Below, piece after piece: positions 1 to 8,620 of a stretch of DNA of 64,000 nt. The position numbers and the translations under genes are program-made. How positions within the stretch are numbered: position 1 is the first letter of the stretch; each line of letters begins with the position of its first letter. Source of the stretch: Mesorhizobium sp. NFR06 (GTDB lineage: Bacteria; Pseudomonadota; Alphaproteobacteria; Rhizobiales; Rhizobiaceae); contig NZ_FOVT01000011.1 of the NCBI RefSeq assembly GCF_900115245.1, forward strand, positions 146,458-210,457. The letters run 5' to 3'. Below the pieces are notes generated by a model. The model saw only the letters and a program-made list of their open reading frames with translations. It had not been told where the DNA came from and did not search any database.

Positions 1-162
1 GATTTTTCCTACATGCTCGAAGCCCGCCCCGGCGCCTTCATCTTCATCGGCAACGGTGACACCGCAGGCCTGCATCACCCGGCCTACGACTTCAACGACG
101 AGGTCATCCCGCACGGCATGAGCTATTGGGTGAAGCTGGCGGAGACGGCGCTGGCCGACTGA
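1..162 (+). CDS. M20-family amidohydrolase (3' end only)
   Basis: The frame is open from base 1 and stops at TGA 160-162, giving the last 53 residues of a protein that begins before the window. The tail contains FIGNGDTAGLHHPAYDFND, the conserved C-terminal segment of M20 metallopeptidases of the amidohydrolase/hippurate hydrolase type, where the His-His-Pro lies close to the metal site. By family knowledge such enzymes hydrolyse N-acyl amino acids in the cytoplasm. Substrate cannot be inferred from the tail. It is followed by a tRNA gene 114 bp downstream. Confidence 0.8.
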   Translation, partial: DFSYMLEARPGAFIFIGNGDTAGLHHPAYDFNDEVIPHGMSYWVKLAETALAD

Positions 163-276
163 CCGCCTTTGCAAGGGCGGCGAACTTCACCTAGCCGTCC
201 GGAGCAAGGCGGCGAAGGATCGGCCGGCAACGCCTCTTGGCGAACCGGCCCGAAGCGTTTATGTGTCGGGCCGCGT

Positions 277-353
277 GGTCCCGTAGCTCAGTAGGATAGA
301 GCGGCAGATTCCTAATCTGTAGGTCGCAGGTTCGATTCCTGCCGGGATCACCA
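277..353 (+). tRNA. tRNA-Arg (anticodon CCU)
   Basis: A full cloverleaf can be drawn. The acceptor stem is GGTCCCG/CGGGATC (277-283 with 343-349, one G-T pair). The D stem is GCTC/GAGC. The anticodon stem is GCAGA/TCTGT with loop TTCCTAA, so the anticodon is CCT at 311-313. The T arm contains GGTTCGATTCC. The discriminator A350 is followed by an encoded CCA at 351-353. It reads the rare AGG codon. Confidence 0.95.
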
Positions 354-566
354 TAGAAATCAAGCGCTTATGGAACTACGCTGGCAACCTCATTTTCGAA
401 CTCGACGATCTTTGAATAGCGCTGAGCTGGCGCAACCGCGCGCAGTCCGTTGGCTGCTCTAAAGCCCCGTTGCGTTATGGACATAGGTCCTTCCGGGCCA
501 TCACGACGTCCCGTTCGGCAATTCTGGTTGTGCTCTTTCTCCCGTTCGCGGTGCCGGGAGTGCCTG

Positions 567-2102
567 TTAGGTCGCCATTTGGCGCTCCATAGCCAACTCG
601 GCTTCCAGGCTCTCGACATCCCGGAAGATCGAGGCGGCAGCCAACGTGCGTCCTCCCCTCTTGAAACGCAGCAGACAGTCCCTGGCGGCGATGTCGCCCT
701 CGACTGCGATCTCGTCCCATCGTTCGGCATGACCGACATAGTTGATCGGCACGTCGTAATGCTGGCTCCAGAAAAACGGGACAGCAACGTACTTCTCGCG
801 GTGTCCGAGCATGTTGAGCGCCGCGGTTTGCCCCTGCCTCTCAGCAACCACCCAATGTTCGACCCGGATATTCTCGGCGATGTGGGGATCGGGCCACCGC
901 GCGATGTCGCCGGCAGCGAAAATCCCTGGCCCGCCCGTTTCCAGGAAAGCGTCAACGGCGACGCCGCGGTCAACGACCAGCCCTGCTTTCTCGGCAAGCC
1001 CGGTGCGCGGCCGCACCCCAATGCCGGCGACGACGAGATCCGCCGCCAGGGTACTGCCGCCGCTGAGGCTCACCGTCCCGTCGTCGATGCTGCTTACGGT
1101 TTGCTCCAGATGGAACACGACACCGTGCTCTTCATGCAAGGCGCGGATGAAATCGCCCATCTGCGGACCCAGGATCCGTTCCATGGGCCGCTTCTCCGGC
1201 GCCACGACATGGACGTCGATAGCGCGCGCACGCAAAGAAGCGGCTACCTCGAGCCCGATGAAACTGGCGCCGACCACGACCGCACGGCGTGCGGTGGCAG
1301 CCCGCGCGATGATCTCCTTGCAGTCTGCAAACGAGCGCAACATGCGGACATGCGGCTGGTCGGCGCCGGGGACGGCCAGGTGAACAGGTTCCGCCCCGGT
1401 CGCAAGCAGCAGCCTGTCGTAGGGAATCCTGCCCCCATCCGCGAGGACGACCTGCCGCGCACGGGCGTCGACATGCATGGTTTCCGTGTTGAGCCTCAGG
1501 TCGATGTTGTTCTTGGAATAGAATTTTTCCCCGCGCAGCGGGATCCAATCCTCCGGGGCTTTTCCGGCGAGGTAGTCCTTGGAGAGGTTTGGCCGGTCGA
1601 CGGGCGGCGATTGGTCGTCGCTGAGCATGACGATGCTGCCTTGGAACTGCTCCCGGCGCAGCATTTCGGCCGCCGCGAACCCCGCCGCGCCGCCACCTAT
1701 GATGACGATCTTCTCAGGCACCTGGCCGGAGCCTCCGGAGCGCGGTTTCGGAGCTGTCCGTTTCAGTTTCTCGCCGACGAATATGCGGCCATCCCGCTGT
1801 TCGACCGCCCAGCAGGCGAGAGGATTGAGTGCAGGGGCGCGCAACGCTTCGCCCGTCCGCAGATCGAAGCAGGCATGGTGCCAGGGACAGCGGACGGTAT
1901 CGTCCGCCACAAGGCCGTCGACGAGCGGCCCGCCGTAATGCGTGCATGTCGCACTGACCGCGAACACCTCGGTTCCGCGGCGCACCAGCAGGACCTGGTC
2001 GTCGCCGCATCGGCCGACCAGCTTGCCACCGTCGGGAAGGTCCGTAAGCGCGATGCCTTGACTGAGATCCGGTCCCGTGGGCTTGTTTTGGTCCTGGGCC
2101 AT
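567..2102 (-). CDS. Rieske ferredoxin domain fused to FAD/NAD(P) reductase
   Basis: A 511-aa two-domain protein. Residues about 15-112 form a Rieske [2Fe-2S] domain with ligands Cys53/His55 (CTHYGGPL) and Cys72/His75 (CPWHHACF). Residues about 130-500 form a pyridine-nucleotide-disulfide-type oxidoreductase with a GGGAAG FAD motif near 136-141, a second Rossmann motif in the middle (VVVGASFIGLE) and an AAGDIA FAD motif. This is the AIFM3-like/ferredoxin-reductase arrangement, so it probably moves electrons from NAD(P)H through FAD to the fused Rieske centre; the acceptor is unknown. Start ATG 2102 is preceded by a strong AAAGGAG. It stands alone, with gene relics upstream. It is a theoretical electron donor for the lone Rieske oxygenase at 26.4 kb, but nothing local shows that. 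Confidence 0.88.
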   Translation of the reverse strand: MAQDQNKPTGPDLSQGIALTDLPDGGKLVGRCGDDQVLLVRRGTEVFAVSATCTHYGGPLVDGLVADDTVRCPWHHACFDLRTGEALRAPALNPLACWAVEQRDGRIFVGEKLKRTAPKPRSGGSGQVPEKIVIIGGGAAGFAAAEMLRREQFQGSIVMLSDDQSPPVDRPNLSKDYLAGKAPEDWIPLRGEKFYSKNNIDLRLNTETMHVDARARQVVLADGGRIPYDRLLLATGAEPVHLAVPGADQPHVRMLRSFADCKEIIARAATARRAVVVGASFIGLEVAASLRARAIDVHVVAPEKRPMERILGPQMGDFIRALHEEHGVVFHLEQTVSSIDDGTVSLSGGSTLAADLVVAGIGVRPRTGLAEKAGLVVDRGVAVDAFLETGGPGIFAAGDIARWPDPHIAENIRVEHWVVAERQGQTAALNMLGHREKYVAVPFFWSQHYDVPINYVGHAERWDEIAVEGDIAARDCLLRFKRGGRTLAAASIFRDVESLEAELAMERQMAT

Positions 2103-2280
2103 TGCCTTCTCCTTTGATATTTCAGGATCAGACGTGCCCTTTTCAGTCGAAAAATGGGAATTCGGCTGAAAGAGCGCTGGAATTCAACAACAGCATCTCG
2201 CCATTCCAGGCATCCTGCAAACGAATTTGATCGGCAGTTGCATGCATATTTTATGTTAGGTGCCGACAGGCCGGACACAT

Positions 2281-2460
2281 TTACAGGATAGCTTGCCCTG
2301 TCTTGCCCCCGTCAGCGAGAAAGGACTCGAGGCCCTTGTTTGTGAGCGGATGTTTGGCGAGATTCCTGATCACAGCTGGCGGTACGGTCGCGATATCGGC
2401 GCCTGCGATCGCCGCCTGTTTGACATGGAGAGCGGCGCTTTGGACGCATACGAATCCATT
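2281..2460 (-). pseudogene. C-terminal remnant of transaldolase/fructose-6-phosphate aldolase
   Basis: The last 59 codons before a TAA at 2281-2283 read as the end of a TalC/FSA-type transaldolase, including AIAGADIATVPPAVIRNLAK and HPLTNKGLESFLAD. Upstream on the same strand the frame stays open but bears no resemblance to the TIM-barrel body, and the Schiff-base lysine region is absent. I therefore read it as a severed 3' fragment of a roughly 220-aa gene. It abuts a ROK-family fragment on the opposite strand, which marks a rearrangement scar in a sugar-metabolism locus. Confidence 0.7.
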
Positions 2461-3225
2461 GTGAAAGCCTACGTGGCAGGAGACCTGACTCCGGTTCAGC
2501 GGTTCGTGGGGCCTGCGGCTCTGGACGTATTCCAGAGAGCCATCGCCGAACGCCGCCAGAGACAGGAAACGCTCGAGCTGACGTGCGTCAGCATAAAGGA
2601 CCCCGTCATGGCAGCCGGCCCGGGGAAAACGGTAGAACTCGAGCTGACGCCGAAAGCGGCCCGCGAGCGCTTCGATGCCCTGCAGGAGGAAGTCGAGAGG
2701 GAGATCGGCTATCGCGTCTACGTCCAGAACGACATCACCGCCGCAGCCGGCGGCGAAAGCATGTTCGGCGTCGCAAAACATCTTTCGGACTACCTTTTCT
2801 TCTATCTCGGCGCACGCCTGCACAGCCGCCTGGTCCTCAACCATCAGATCTATAACACCACCGCCGCGGTAAGCTTTGATGTCGGCATCCTGCGCCTGGA
2901 GGAAGAGATCCGGAAGAAAGGCAATTCGCCCTCCGATTTGTGGGAGCGGGGCGCCGACTGGCCTTCGTTCGGCGATGCCGAGATCGCATGGCAACGCGAC
3001 TTGGTGGAGCAGATGAAGTCGTCGATCGCGGCATTGAAGCCATTCGTTCCGGTGGCTTCCGTCGTCCTGTCCTCTTACGCGCCGCAGGCGATCTGCAGAG
3101 CGATTTGCCGGGAGCTGGAGCAGGCCATGCCGGGCACAACCGCCATTGCCGGCAACATCGAGCGCTTGCCCAAGGCAGTGGGAGCGGCGAGCCTTCCGTT
3201 CAGCTCGAGGTTCATGGTGGAATAG
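2461..3225 (+). pseudogene. ROK-family sugar kinase/repressor remnant
   Basis: The frame ending at 3225 is recognisable as a ROK C-terminal domain from about base 2640. It has VYVQNDITAAAGGES (the family's N-D-x-x-A metal/sugar region), then LFFYLGARLHSRLVLNHQIY, then a helical tail ending ERLPKAVGAASLPFSSRF. Family members carry a glycine-rich G-x-G-x-G-G stretch where this one reads ARLHSR, and the CxCGxxGCxE zinc motif is missing. The N-terminal HTH is also missing; upstream in-frame codons are antisense to the transaldolase remnant. I infer a decayed, nonfunctional gene. The left boundary is approximate. Confidence 0.6.
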
Positions 3226-3226
3226 T

Positions 3227-4132
3227 TCAGCCCGGGCTGCCGGCCGCCGGATTGGCGATGATCGCCGCCCGGAAGCGGGCGACGAAATCGTCGAGCGCCG
3301 GGCGTTCGGCATCCGAGATCGCCCAGTAGGAGAAGGCGTCGTCGGTCCAGTGGACCAACAGGAAGCCGCCGGCCGACAGATCGTCCGCCACCGGCACCGA
3401 TTTGACCTCGTTCTGCCGCGGCGCCGCCACCAGCGTGATCAGGTGCTCGTGATGACGATAGACCAGCGCCGGCATCGGCCTGTCGCCGATCACCTCGACG
3501 CGTCCGCCAAGCAGCGCGTAGCCGTCCTTAGCCATGTCGGGCGCCGCCGGCGAGACGCCGATGCGGCCGTCGAGCCATGGCTTCACCGTATGGCGGTCGG
3601 ACGACACGATATCGACCGGGGTCGCCGCGAGCAGGCTGCGGCGATGGCCGTTGGCGACGGCGACGGCGAAACTTTCCGGCGCGTTTTCCACCATCAGCCA
3701 CTGCGTGGCGCCGCTGGCGAGAAACGCCGTCAGCACGATCGAGGCCGCCATCTGGCGCCAGTCGAAGGAATTGAACCAGCGCGCCGAAGTCCGCGCCCGC
3801 ATCTCGATCAATTTGCCATGTTGCGGCTGCACGGCCTTGGCGGCTTCTGACTGAGTGGGCTCGTCGGCTCCCTTCGTCCCGGCAATCGCCGCGATGCGCG
3901 CCAGGAAGTCGTCGCTGACGGTCGGGCGCGGCGCGTTGGCGACAGCGCCGCGCAGCGCCACGAGGCGCGCATGTTCGGCGGCGAGGTCCGGATCGGCGGC
4001 CATGCGCCGTTCGACCGCCAGGGCAGCCGCGGCATCGAGCTCGCCATCGACAAGGGCGTGGATCATCAGCTTCATATCCTGAGGGTCTTGCGGCAATCCA
4101 TCCTCACGCGGGCGATTTTCATGCGGGCTCAT
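3227..4132 (-). CDS. Membrane anti-sigma factor
   Basis: A 301-aa protein. The N-terminal ~100 residues contain the anti-sigma pattern MIHALVDGELDAAAAL and an acidic helical region. A single transmembrane helix lies near residues 130-150 (MAASIVLTAFLASGATQWLM), followed by a periplasmic domain of ~150 residues. No HxxxCxxC zinc motif is present. It overlaps the end of the ECF sigma gene by 14 nt, the usual sigma/anti-sigma operon arrangement, so it probably sequesters that sigma at the inner membrane until an envelope signal. ATG 4132 is chosen because GGAGG lies just upstream; a TTG at 4147 is the alternative. Confidence 0.85.
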   Translation of the reverse strand: MSPHENRPREDGLPQDPQDMKLMIHALVDGELDAAAALAVERRMAADPDLAAEHARLVALRGAVANAPRPTVSDDFLARIAAIAGTKGADEPTQSEAAKAVQPQHGKLIEMRARTSARWFNSFDWRQMAASIVLTAFLASGATQWLMVENAPESFAVAVANGHRRSLLAATPVDIVSSDRHTVKPWLDGRIGVSPAAPDMAKDGYALLGGRVEVIGDRPMPALVYRHHEHLITLVAAPRQNEVKSVPVADDLSAGGFLLVHWTDDAFSYWAISDAERPALDDFVARFRAAIIANPAAGSPG

Positions 4133-4664
4133 GGTGGCGCCCTCCAAGTTCCGTCATCAAGATGCCGCGTGCTCTCGCCAGCCGCGACATCACCGTGCCT
4201 TGCGGCACGCCGAGCATGGCGGCGATCTCGCGGTAGCTGAGACCGTTTATGTCGCGCAGCACCAGCGTTTCGCGGAAGGCTTGCGGCAGCCTTGCGATCG
4301 CTGCTTCCACCGCCGCCGAATTCGCCTTGGCGATCAGCGCCGCTTCCGGGCTGTCGGCATCATTGTCGGGCGGCGGCGAGACATCGTCGAGGTCGGCGAG
4401 ATCGCCGACGGCCACCACGCTGCGCGGGCGGTTGCGCGCCATCCAGGTATAGGAAGCGTTGCGCACGATCGTGAGCAGCCAGGCACGCGCATTGCCCCCG
4501 GCAAAGCCGGCAATGCCCGCATGCGCCTTGAGGCAGGCCTCCTGCACCACATCCTCGGCATCGGCGGCATTGCCGGTCAGCCAGCGGGCAAGCGACAGCG
4601 CGTCGCCAAGATGCGGCAGCACCACTTCGGCAAAACGCGCGGCCAGTATCTTTTCGCTCAACAC
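4119..4664 (-). CDS. ECF RNA polymerase sigma factor
   Basis: A sigma-70 family ECF factor. Region 2 is visible as LTGNAADAEDVVQEACLKAH followed by ARAWLLTIVRNASYTW. Region 4 is visible as RLPQAFRETLVLRDINGLSY followed by REIAAMLGVPQGTVMSRLARAR. From GTG 4664 the protein is 181 aa, the normal ECF length; a TTG follows directly at 4661. The same frame stays open to an ATG at 4928, which would add 88 residues of Arg/Pro-rich low-complexity sequence including a hexapeptide repeat. I consider that extension unlikely. The downstream anti-sigma gene overlaps it and is presumably co-transcribed. Confidence 0.85.
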   Translation of the reverse strand: MLSEKILAARFAEVVLPHLGDALSLARWLTGNAADAEDVVQEACLKAHAGIAGFAGGNARAWLLTIVRNASYTWMARNRPRSVVAVGDLADLDDVSPPPDNDADSPEAALIAKANSAAVEAAIARLPQAFRETLVLRDINGLSYREIAAMLGVPQGTVMSRLARARGILMTELGGRHHEPA

Positions 4665-4816
4665 CGTTTCACCGTCAGGCGCTCCCCCTAGGGGCTTGCG
4701 GCCACCCTCGGCAGGTGGCGCGGACCTGTCCCTGCTCGTGCGGGTGAAGATCGCGACTGCAGGCGACGGCGCCTGCTTGCGGGGAGGAGAAGGCATTGGT
4801 ATCACCGGAGTCAAGT

Positions 4817-4888
4817 GCCTCGGAAGAGAGGGGTGCCTCGCAAGAGAGGGCAGCCTCGTCAGAAAGGAGCGCCTCGCAAGAGAACGGC
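4817..4888. repeat. Tandem repeat, 4 x 18 bp
   Basis: Four adjacent imperfect 18-bp units start at 4817, 4835, 4853 and 4871, each beginning GCCTCG and continuing as a purine-rich GAA/CAA-GAGAG stretch. Because 18 is a multiple of three, every frame through it encodes a hexapeptide repeat (for example A-x-L-S-x-E on the minus strand). It lies upstream of the likely ECF sigma start. Confidence 0.8.
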
Positions 4889-4962
4889 GCATCGCCGGCT
4901 GCAATGGGATGCTGGACGTCGCCGTCATGGTCGTGGATCTCGAAGGTTGCGATCGGCACGGA

Positions 4963-5088
4963 TCAGGGCCGGCGACGGGGCGGTATCGCCCGGAACGGGT
5001 GCGCCCAGCTCATCCGCTCCAGCGGGCGCCGGCGGCTGATGCCTTCGCCCTCTTCAGCCCTTGTGCCGTTGGCTTCATGCCGCTTCAT
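4963..5088 (-). CDS. Possible 41-aa small protein upstream of sigma gene
   Basis: The ATG at 5088 is preceded by GGAG at a good distance (AGCAGGAGACCAAC) and opens a 41-codon frame starting MKRHEANGTRAEEGE, rich in Arg/Glu/Pro, that stops at 4963. I recognise no family. It could be a leader peptide in the transcript of the sigma/anti-sigma operon or chance. The rest of 4665-5199 holds only the tandem repeat and no other supported gene. Confidence 0.3.
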   Translation of the reverse strand: MKRHEANGTRAEEGEGISRRRPLERMSWAHPFRAIPPRRRP

Positions 5089-5199
5089 GTTGGTCTCCTG
5101 CTGTTGCGCAGATGTGGCGCATGCTCTGAAGACCGATGAACGCGGCCGTTTATTCCCGGCCTGTCAGCTTTTTTCACGGCAACACGATGCGGGCCGGCC

Positions 5200-6588
5200 T
5201 CACAGCGCCAGCAGCGCAAGTCCCGCCAGCGCCGATGCCGCCAGGGTCGGCAGCATGCCGAGTTTCAGCCTGAACATGGCGATCATCGCCGCCGCCGACA
5301 GCAGCGCGGCGCGCCAGTTGAGCGAGGACAGGACTGGAACTTCCACACCCCAGCCGACGCTCTCGACCTTGCCGAAGACGACATGCAGCGCGAACCACAG
5401 CGCAAGGTTCATGATCACGCCGACGACCGCCGCGGTGATCGCGCCAAGCGCCGCTGCCAGCGCCTTGTTCTGCCGCAGCTGCTCGATGTAGGGGGCGCCG
5501 AGGAAGATCCAGAAGAAGCAGGGCGCAAACGTGGCCCAGAGCGTGAGCACCGAGCCGAGCGATCCGGCCAATAGCGGGTTGGCAAAGCCGGCATGGCGGT
5601 ATGCTGCGGCGAAGCCGACGAACTGCAGCACCAGGATCAGCGGCCCGGGCGTCGTCTCGGCAAGCCCGAGCCCATCGACCATTTGCCCCGGCGAGAGCCA
5701 GCCGAACGAAATGACCGCCGCCTGCGCGACATAGGCGAGAACCGCGTAAGCGCCGCCGAAGGTGACGACGGCCATCAGGCTGAAGAAGCCGCCTATCTGC
5801 GCCCACACGCTGCCCGGGCCGGCAAGCAGCGCGATCACGGCCACCGGTCCGAGCCAGAGCGGCAGCCAGATGGCGATGGTGCGAGCCGCATGCCATCGCG
5901 TCGGCACGGTATGGCTAAGCTCGCCGCGCTCGAACATCAGGTCGACCACGCCTACTCTGTCGGCGGCGGTGCTGCGTTTGCCATGCGCCGAGCCGGAAAA
6001 CAGGCCCGGTGCATAGCGATTGCCGATCCAGCCGATGAGACCGGCCGCAAGCACGATCAGCGGGAATGGCAGCTTGACGACATAGATGGCCAGGAAGGCC
6101 GCCACCGCGATCGCCACCATCACCCGGTTCTTCAGCGCCCGCTTGCCGATGCGGATCACCGCTTCGACGACGACGGCAAGCACCGCCGCCTTGACGCCGA
6201 AGAACAGCGCCTCGACGACCGGCGCATCGTTGTAGAGCATGTAGAAGCTGCTCAAGCCGAGCATGACCAGCGCACCCGGCAGTACGAACAGAAGGCCCGC
6301 CACCAGGCCCCCCGCCGTCCGGTGCAGCAGCCAGCCTATGTAGACGGCAAGCTGCTGCGCCTCGGGACCCGGCAGGAGCATGCAATAGTTGAGCGCGTGC
6401 AGGAAACGTTCCTCGCCGATCCAGCGGCGCTCCTCGACCAGTTCCCTGTGCATCAGCGCGATCTGTCCCGCCGGCCCGCCGAAGGAGAGCAGGCCGATCT
6501 TCCCCCACAGCCGCGTCGCCTCGCGAAAAGTCGGCATGGCCGGGACTTCGGCCGCCGGCGCGGCGCCGTCCTTGGCCAGCGCGGTCAT
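5200..6588 (-). CDS. chrA: Chromate efflux transporter ChrA
   Basis: A 462-aa polytopic membrane protein of the long-chain CHR family with two homologous halves, each opening with the CHR signature: FGGPAGQIALMHRE near residue 40 and VTFGGAYAVLAYVAQ in the second half, with a P-G-P motif (LLPGPEAQQLA; TTPGPLILV) in both. About 10-12 membrane spans are apparent. The family exports chromate, probably with proton coupling. ATG 6588 overlaps the chrB stop as ATGA, so translation is probably coupled and the two form an operon. Confidence 0.93.
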   Translation of the reverse strand: MTALAKDGAAPAAEVPAMPTFREATRLWGKIGLLSFGGPAGQIALMHRELVEERRWIGEERFLHALNYCMLLPGPEAQQLAVYIGWLLHRTAGGLVAGLLFVLPGALVMLGLSSFYMLYNDAPVVEALFFGVKAAVLAVVVEAVIRIGKRALKNRVMVAIAVAAFLAIYVVKLPFPLIVLAAGLIGWIGNRYAPGLFSGSAHGKRSTAADRVGVVDLMFERGELSHTVPTRWHAARTIAIWLPLWLGPVAVIALLAGPGSVWAQIGGFFSLMAVVTFGGAYAVLAYVAQAAVISFGWLSPGQMVDGLGLAETTPGPLILVLQFVGFAAAYRHAGFANPLLAGSLGSVLTLWATFAPCFFWIFLGAPYIEQLRQNKALAAALGAITAAVVGVIMNLALWFALHVVFGKVESVGWGVEVPVLSSLNWRAALLSAAAMIAMFRLKLGMLPTLAASALAGLALLAL

Positions 6589-7403
6589 TGCGCCCTGCCT
6601 GCGACCGGCCAGTTGTGCGTCTCGTCCGTGGCGTCGCGGCACCAGCGGAAGAAGGCGTCATAGAGGAGCATGCCTGCTTCGAGCTGTTCGAGGTCGTCGC
6701 GGAACATGCGCGACAGGCCGAGCGAGGCGGCGAGGAAGCCGGCCGCCTGCGGCACGAGGTCGGGGCGCGCCGTGTCGGCCGCGCGCACGATCAGCGCCAG
6801 GCGATCGAGTGCTTCGGCACGCAGGCCGAATTCCTCGATCATCGTGTCGAAGCTGCAGCGATCGCCACGATGGCTCCAGAACACGCCTTCGATGTCGAAG
6901 GGAACCGCGGCGAAGCGGTCGGCCACCAGAGGCACCTCGGCCGGGTCGACGAACAGGAACACCGCCTTGGGATCGACGAAGCGGCGGATCAGCCAGGGAC
7001 AAGCGATGCGGTCGACCTTCGGCCGGGAGCGGGTCACCCACACGGTGCGCCCCTTGGCGTCGCGCGGCGGGATAGCGTCGGCCGTGACCAATGGCGCCTT
7101 GGCGGCCGCCCAGGCCTCGAAGCCGCCATCCAGCGACTCCGCCGGAATGCCTTCGTGGCGCAGCCATGCCGCCACGCCTTGCGAGAGCTTTTGCCCCCTT
7201 TGGCAGATCACGACGACCTTGCATCCGGAAAATTCCGCCGCCCAGGTCGAGACGGTCCTGAAATCGCGCCGGCATGACGCCGGCAGCAGGCGCGGATCTG
7301 ATTCATAATCCTCGTCGATGCGCACATCGACAAGGCAGGGTGCGTCAGGCAGACCGACAAGACGGGAGAGCTGCGGCACAGTGATTTGGGTTGTTGACGG
7401 CAT
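6585..7403 (-). CDS. chrB: Chromate resistance protein ChrB with N-terminal rhodanese domain
   Basis: A 272-aa protein. Residues about 5-100 form a rhodanese-like domain with a catalytic-type loop VICQRGQKLS that retains the Cys. The remainder is the ChrB domain (VTRSRPKVDRIACPWLIRRF, FDTMIEEFGL). ChrB proteins are chromate-responsive regulators or accessory factors of ChrA. ATG 7403 has GGAGG upstream (GGAGGTGGACGCC). It overlaps chrA by 4 nt. ChrB proteins often lack the rhodanese portion; here both are fused, which may link sulfur or thiol chemistry to the chromate response. Confidence 0.9.
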   Translation of the reverse strand: MPSTTQITVPQLSRLVGLPDAPCLVDVRIDEDYESDPRLLPASCRRDFRTVSTWAAEFSGCKVVVICQRGQKLSQGVAAWLRHEGIPAESLDGGFEAWAAAKAPLVTADAIPPRDAKGRTVWVTRSRPKVDRIACPWLIRRFVDPKAVFLFVDPAEVPLVADRFAAVPFDIEGVFWSHRGDRCSFDTMIEEFGLRAEALDRLALIVRAADTARPDLVPQAAGFLAASLGLSRMFRDDLEQLEAGMLLYDAFFRWCRDATDETHNWPVAGRAQ

Positions 7404-7582
7404 GGCGTCCACCTCCTGAGCAAAGAGAGTTTGGACGCGATCGTTGGGCTGACGCCTCACGGGGTCGTCGCGGGGAACCCCTTGCCGGAATGCTGGATCG
7501 CCGCCCATCAATTGTCAAGCGACTGAATAGCCGAGACCGTGATGTTCGTCAGCCGAGACCGGCAGACGCGAGCGCACGCCCG

Positions 7583-8620
7583 TCAGTGCCGGTGGCCGCG
7601 GTGCTCGTCATGATTACGGTCATGAGGATGCGGATGCTTGCGCTCATCCAGCCTGGTCGAAAACCGGATGTTGGCGGCAGCGAGCGCCGGCATGTGTTCG
7701 AACAGTTCATTCTCCAACGCCGCCGCAATCTTGCTTGCCTCTGAAAGTGGCAAGGTTTCGTCTGCGGCAATGGCGATATCGGCATGCAACTTGTGGCCGA
7801 TCCAGCGAGCCTTGGCGTCGACAATATGGGCGCCGCGCACATGCGCGGCGGCATGCTGGATTTCAGCCATCACGCCCGGCTCGACGCCGTCGAGCATGCG
7901 GGTGAGCACCGATCTGGCCGACTGCCACACGATGCCGAAAATCGCGACCGTGATCAGCAGCCCAACGACCGGGTCGGCCAGCGGCAAACCCAGCCAGACG
8001 CCAATGGCCCCGATGACCACCGCAAGGCTCGTAAGGCCATCGGTGCGGGCATGGTAGCCATCGGCGACCAGCGCAGCGCTGTTGATCTCGCGGCCGATCC
8101 TGATGCGAAATACCGCGACCGCTTCATTGCCGAGAAACCCTACGATCCCCGCAGCCGTCAGCCAGCCAAGGTGCGTTACCGCCCGTGGATTCATCAACCG
8201 GTCGATAGCTTGATAGCCGGCGACGACCGCACTGAACAGGATGATGAGCACAATGACGATGCCGGCCAGGTCCTCTACCCTGCCAAGGCCATAGGTGAAT
8301 GTCCGAGACGGCTTGCGTCGTGCCAGCATGAACGCGATCCAGAGCGGAATGGCGGTTGTGGCGTCGCCGATGTTGTGAATCGTGTCGGCCAGCAGCGCCA
8401 CGCTGCCTGACAGAACCACCACGATCATCTGCAGCGCGGCGGTGGCCGCCAGGATGACGAACGACCATTTGATGGCCCAGATGCCGCGATCGGTTGTCGC
8501 AATCGTTGCGTCGATGACCCCATGGGTATGGCCATGCGAGCCATGGTCGTGACCAGGCCCGGTATGATCGTGCGACCCGAACCCAAGCCAGTCGAGAATG
8601 CGTGCGCCGAACCCGCTCAC
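7583..8620 (-). CDS. dmeF: Cation diffusion facilitator, DmeF-type Co/Ni exporter
   Basis: A 345-aa CDF transporter. His-rich termini (HDHTGPGHDHGSHGHTHG near the N-terminus and HPHPHDRNHDEHRGHRH at the C-terminus) flank six membrane helices. The metal-site motifs HNIGD in TM2 and YHARTD in TM5 match the family. The C-terminal cytoplasmic domain follows. Together with the RcnR/CsoR-type repressor that overlaps its start (ATGA, 8617-8620), this is the rhizobial dmeRF arrangement for cobalt and nickel export across the inner membrane. Metal specificity is inferred from the gene pair. Confidence 0.9.
   Translation of the reverse strand: MSGFGARILDWLGFGSHDHTGPGHDHGSHGHTHGVIDATIATTDRGIWAIKWSFVILAATAALQMIVVVLSGSVALLADTIHNIGDATTAIPLWIAFMLARRKPSRTFTYGLGRVEDLAGIVIVLIILFSAVVAGYQAIDRLMNPRAVTHLGWLTAAGIVGFLGNEAVAVFRIRIGREINSAALVADGYHARTDGLTSLAVVIGAIGVWLGLPLADPVVGLLITVAIFGIVWQSARSVLTRMLDGVEPGVMAEIQHAAAHVRGAHIVDAKARWIGHKLHADIAIAADETLPLSEASKIAAALENELFEHMPALAAANIRFSTRLDERKHPHPHDRNHDEHRGHRH

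Noticed and set aside
277..353. tRNA-Arg(CCU) as the attachment site of a genomic island
   Set aside because: No integrase is adjacent and I saw no repeat of the tRNA 3' end within the window.
2281..3312. A 343-codon minus-strand frame taken as one complete gene
   Set aside because: Only the last ~59 codons look like a protein (transaldolase tail); the rest is the shadow of the ROK remnant on the plus strand.
4119..4928. ECF sigma factor with an 88-residue N-terminal extension
   Set aside because: The extension is low-complexity, includes an 18-bp tandem repeat and has no sigma character; the GTG/TTG near 4664 gives the normal ECF length. Kept open as a finding.
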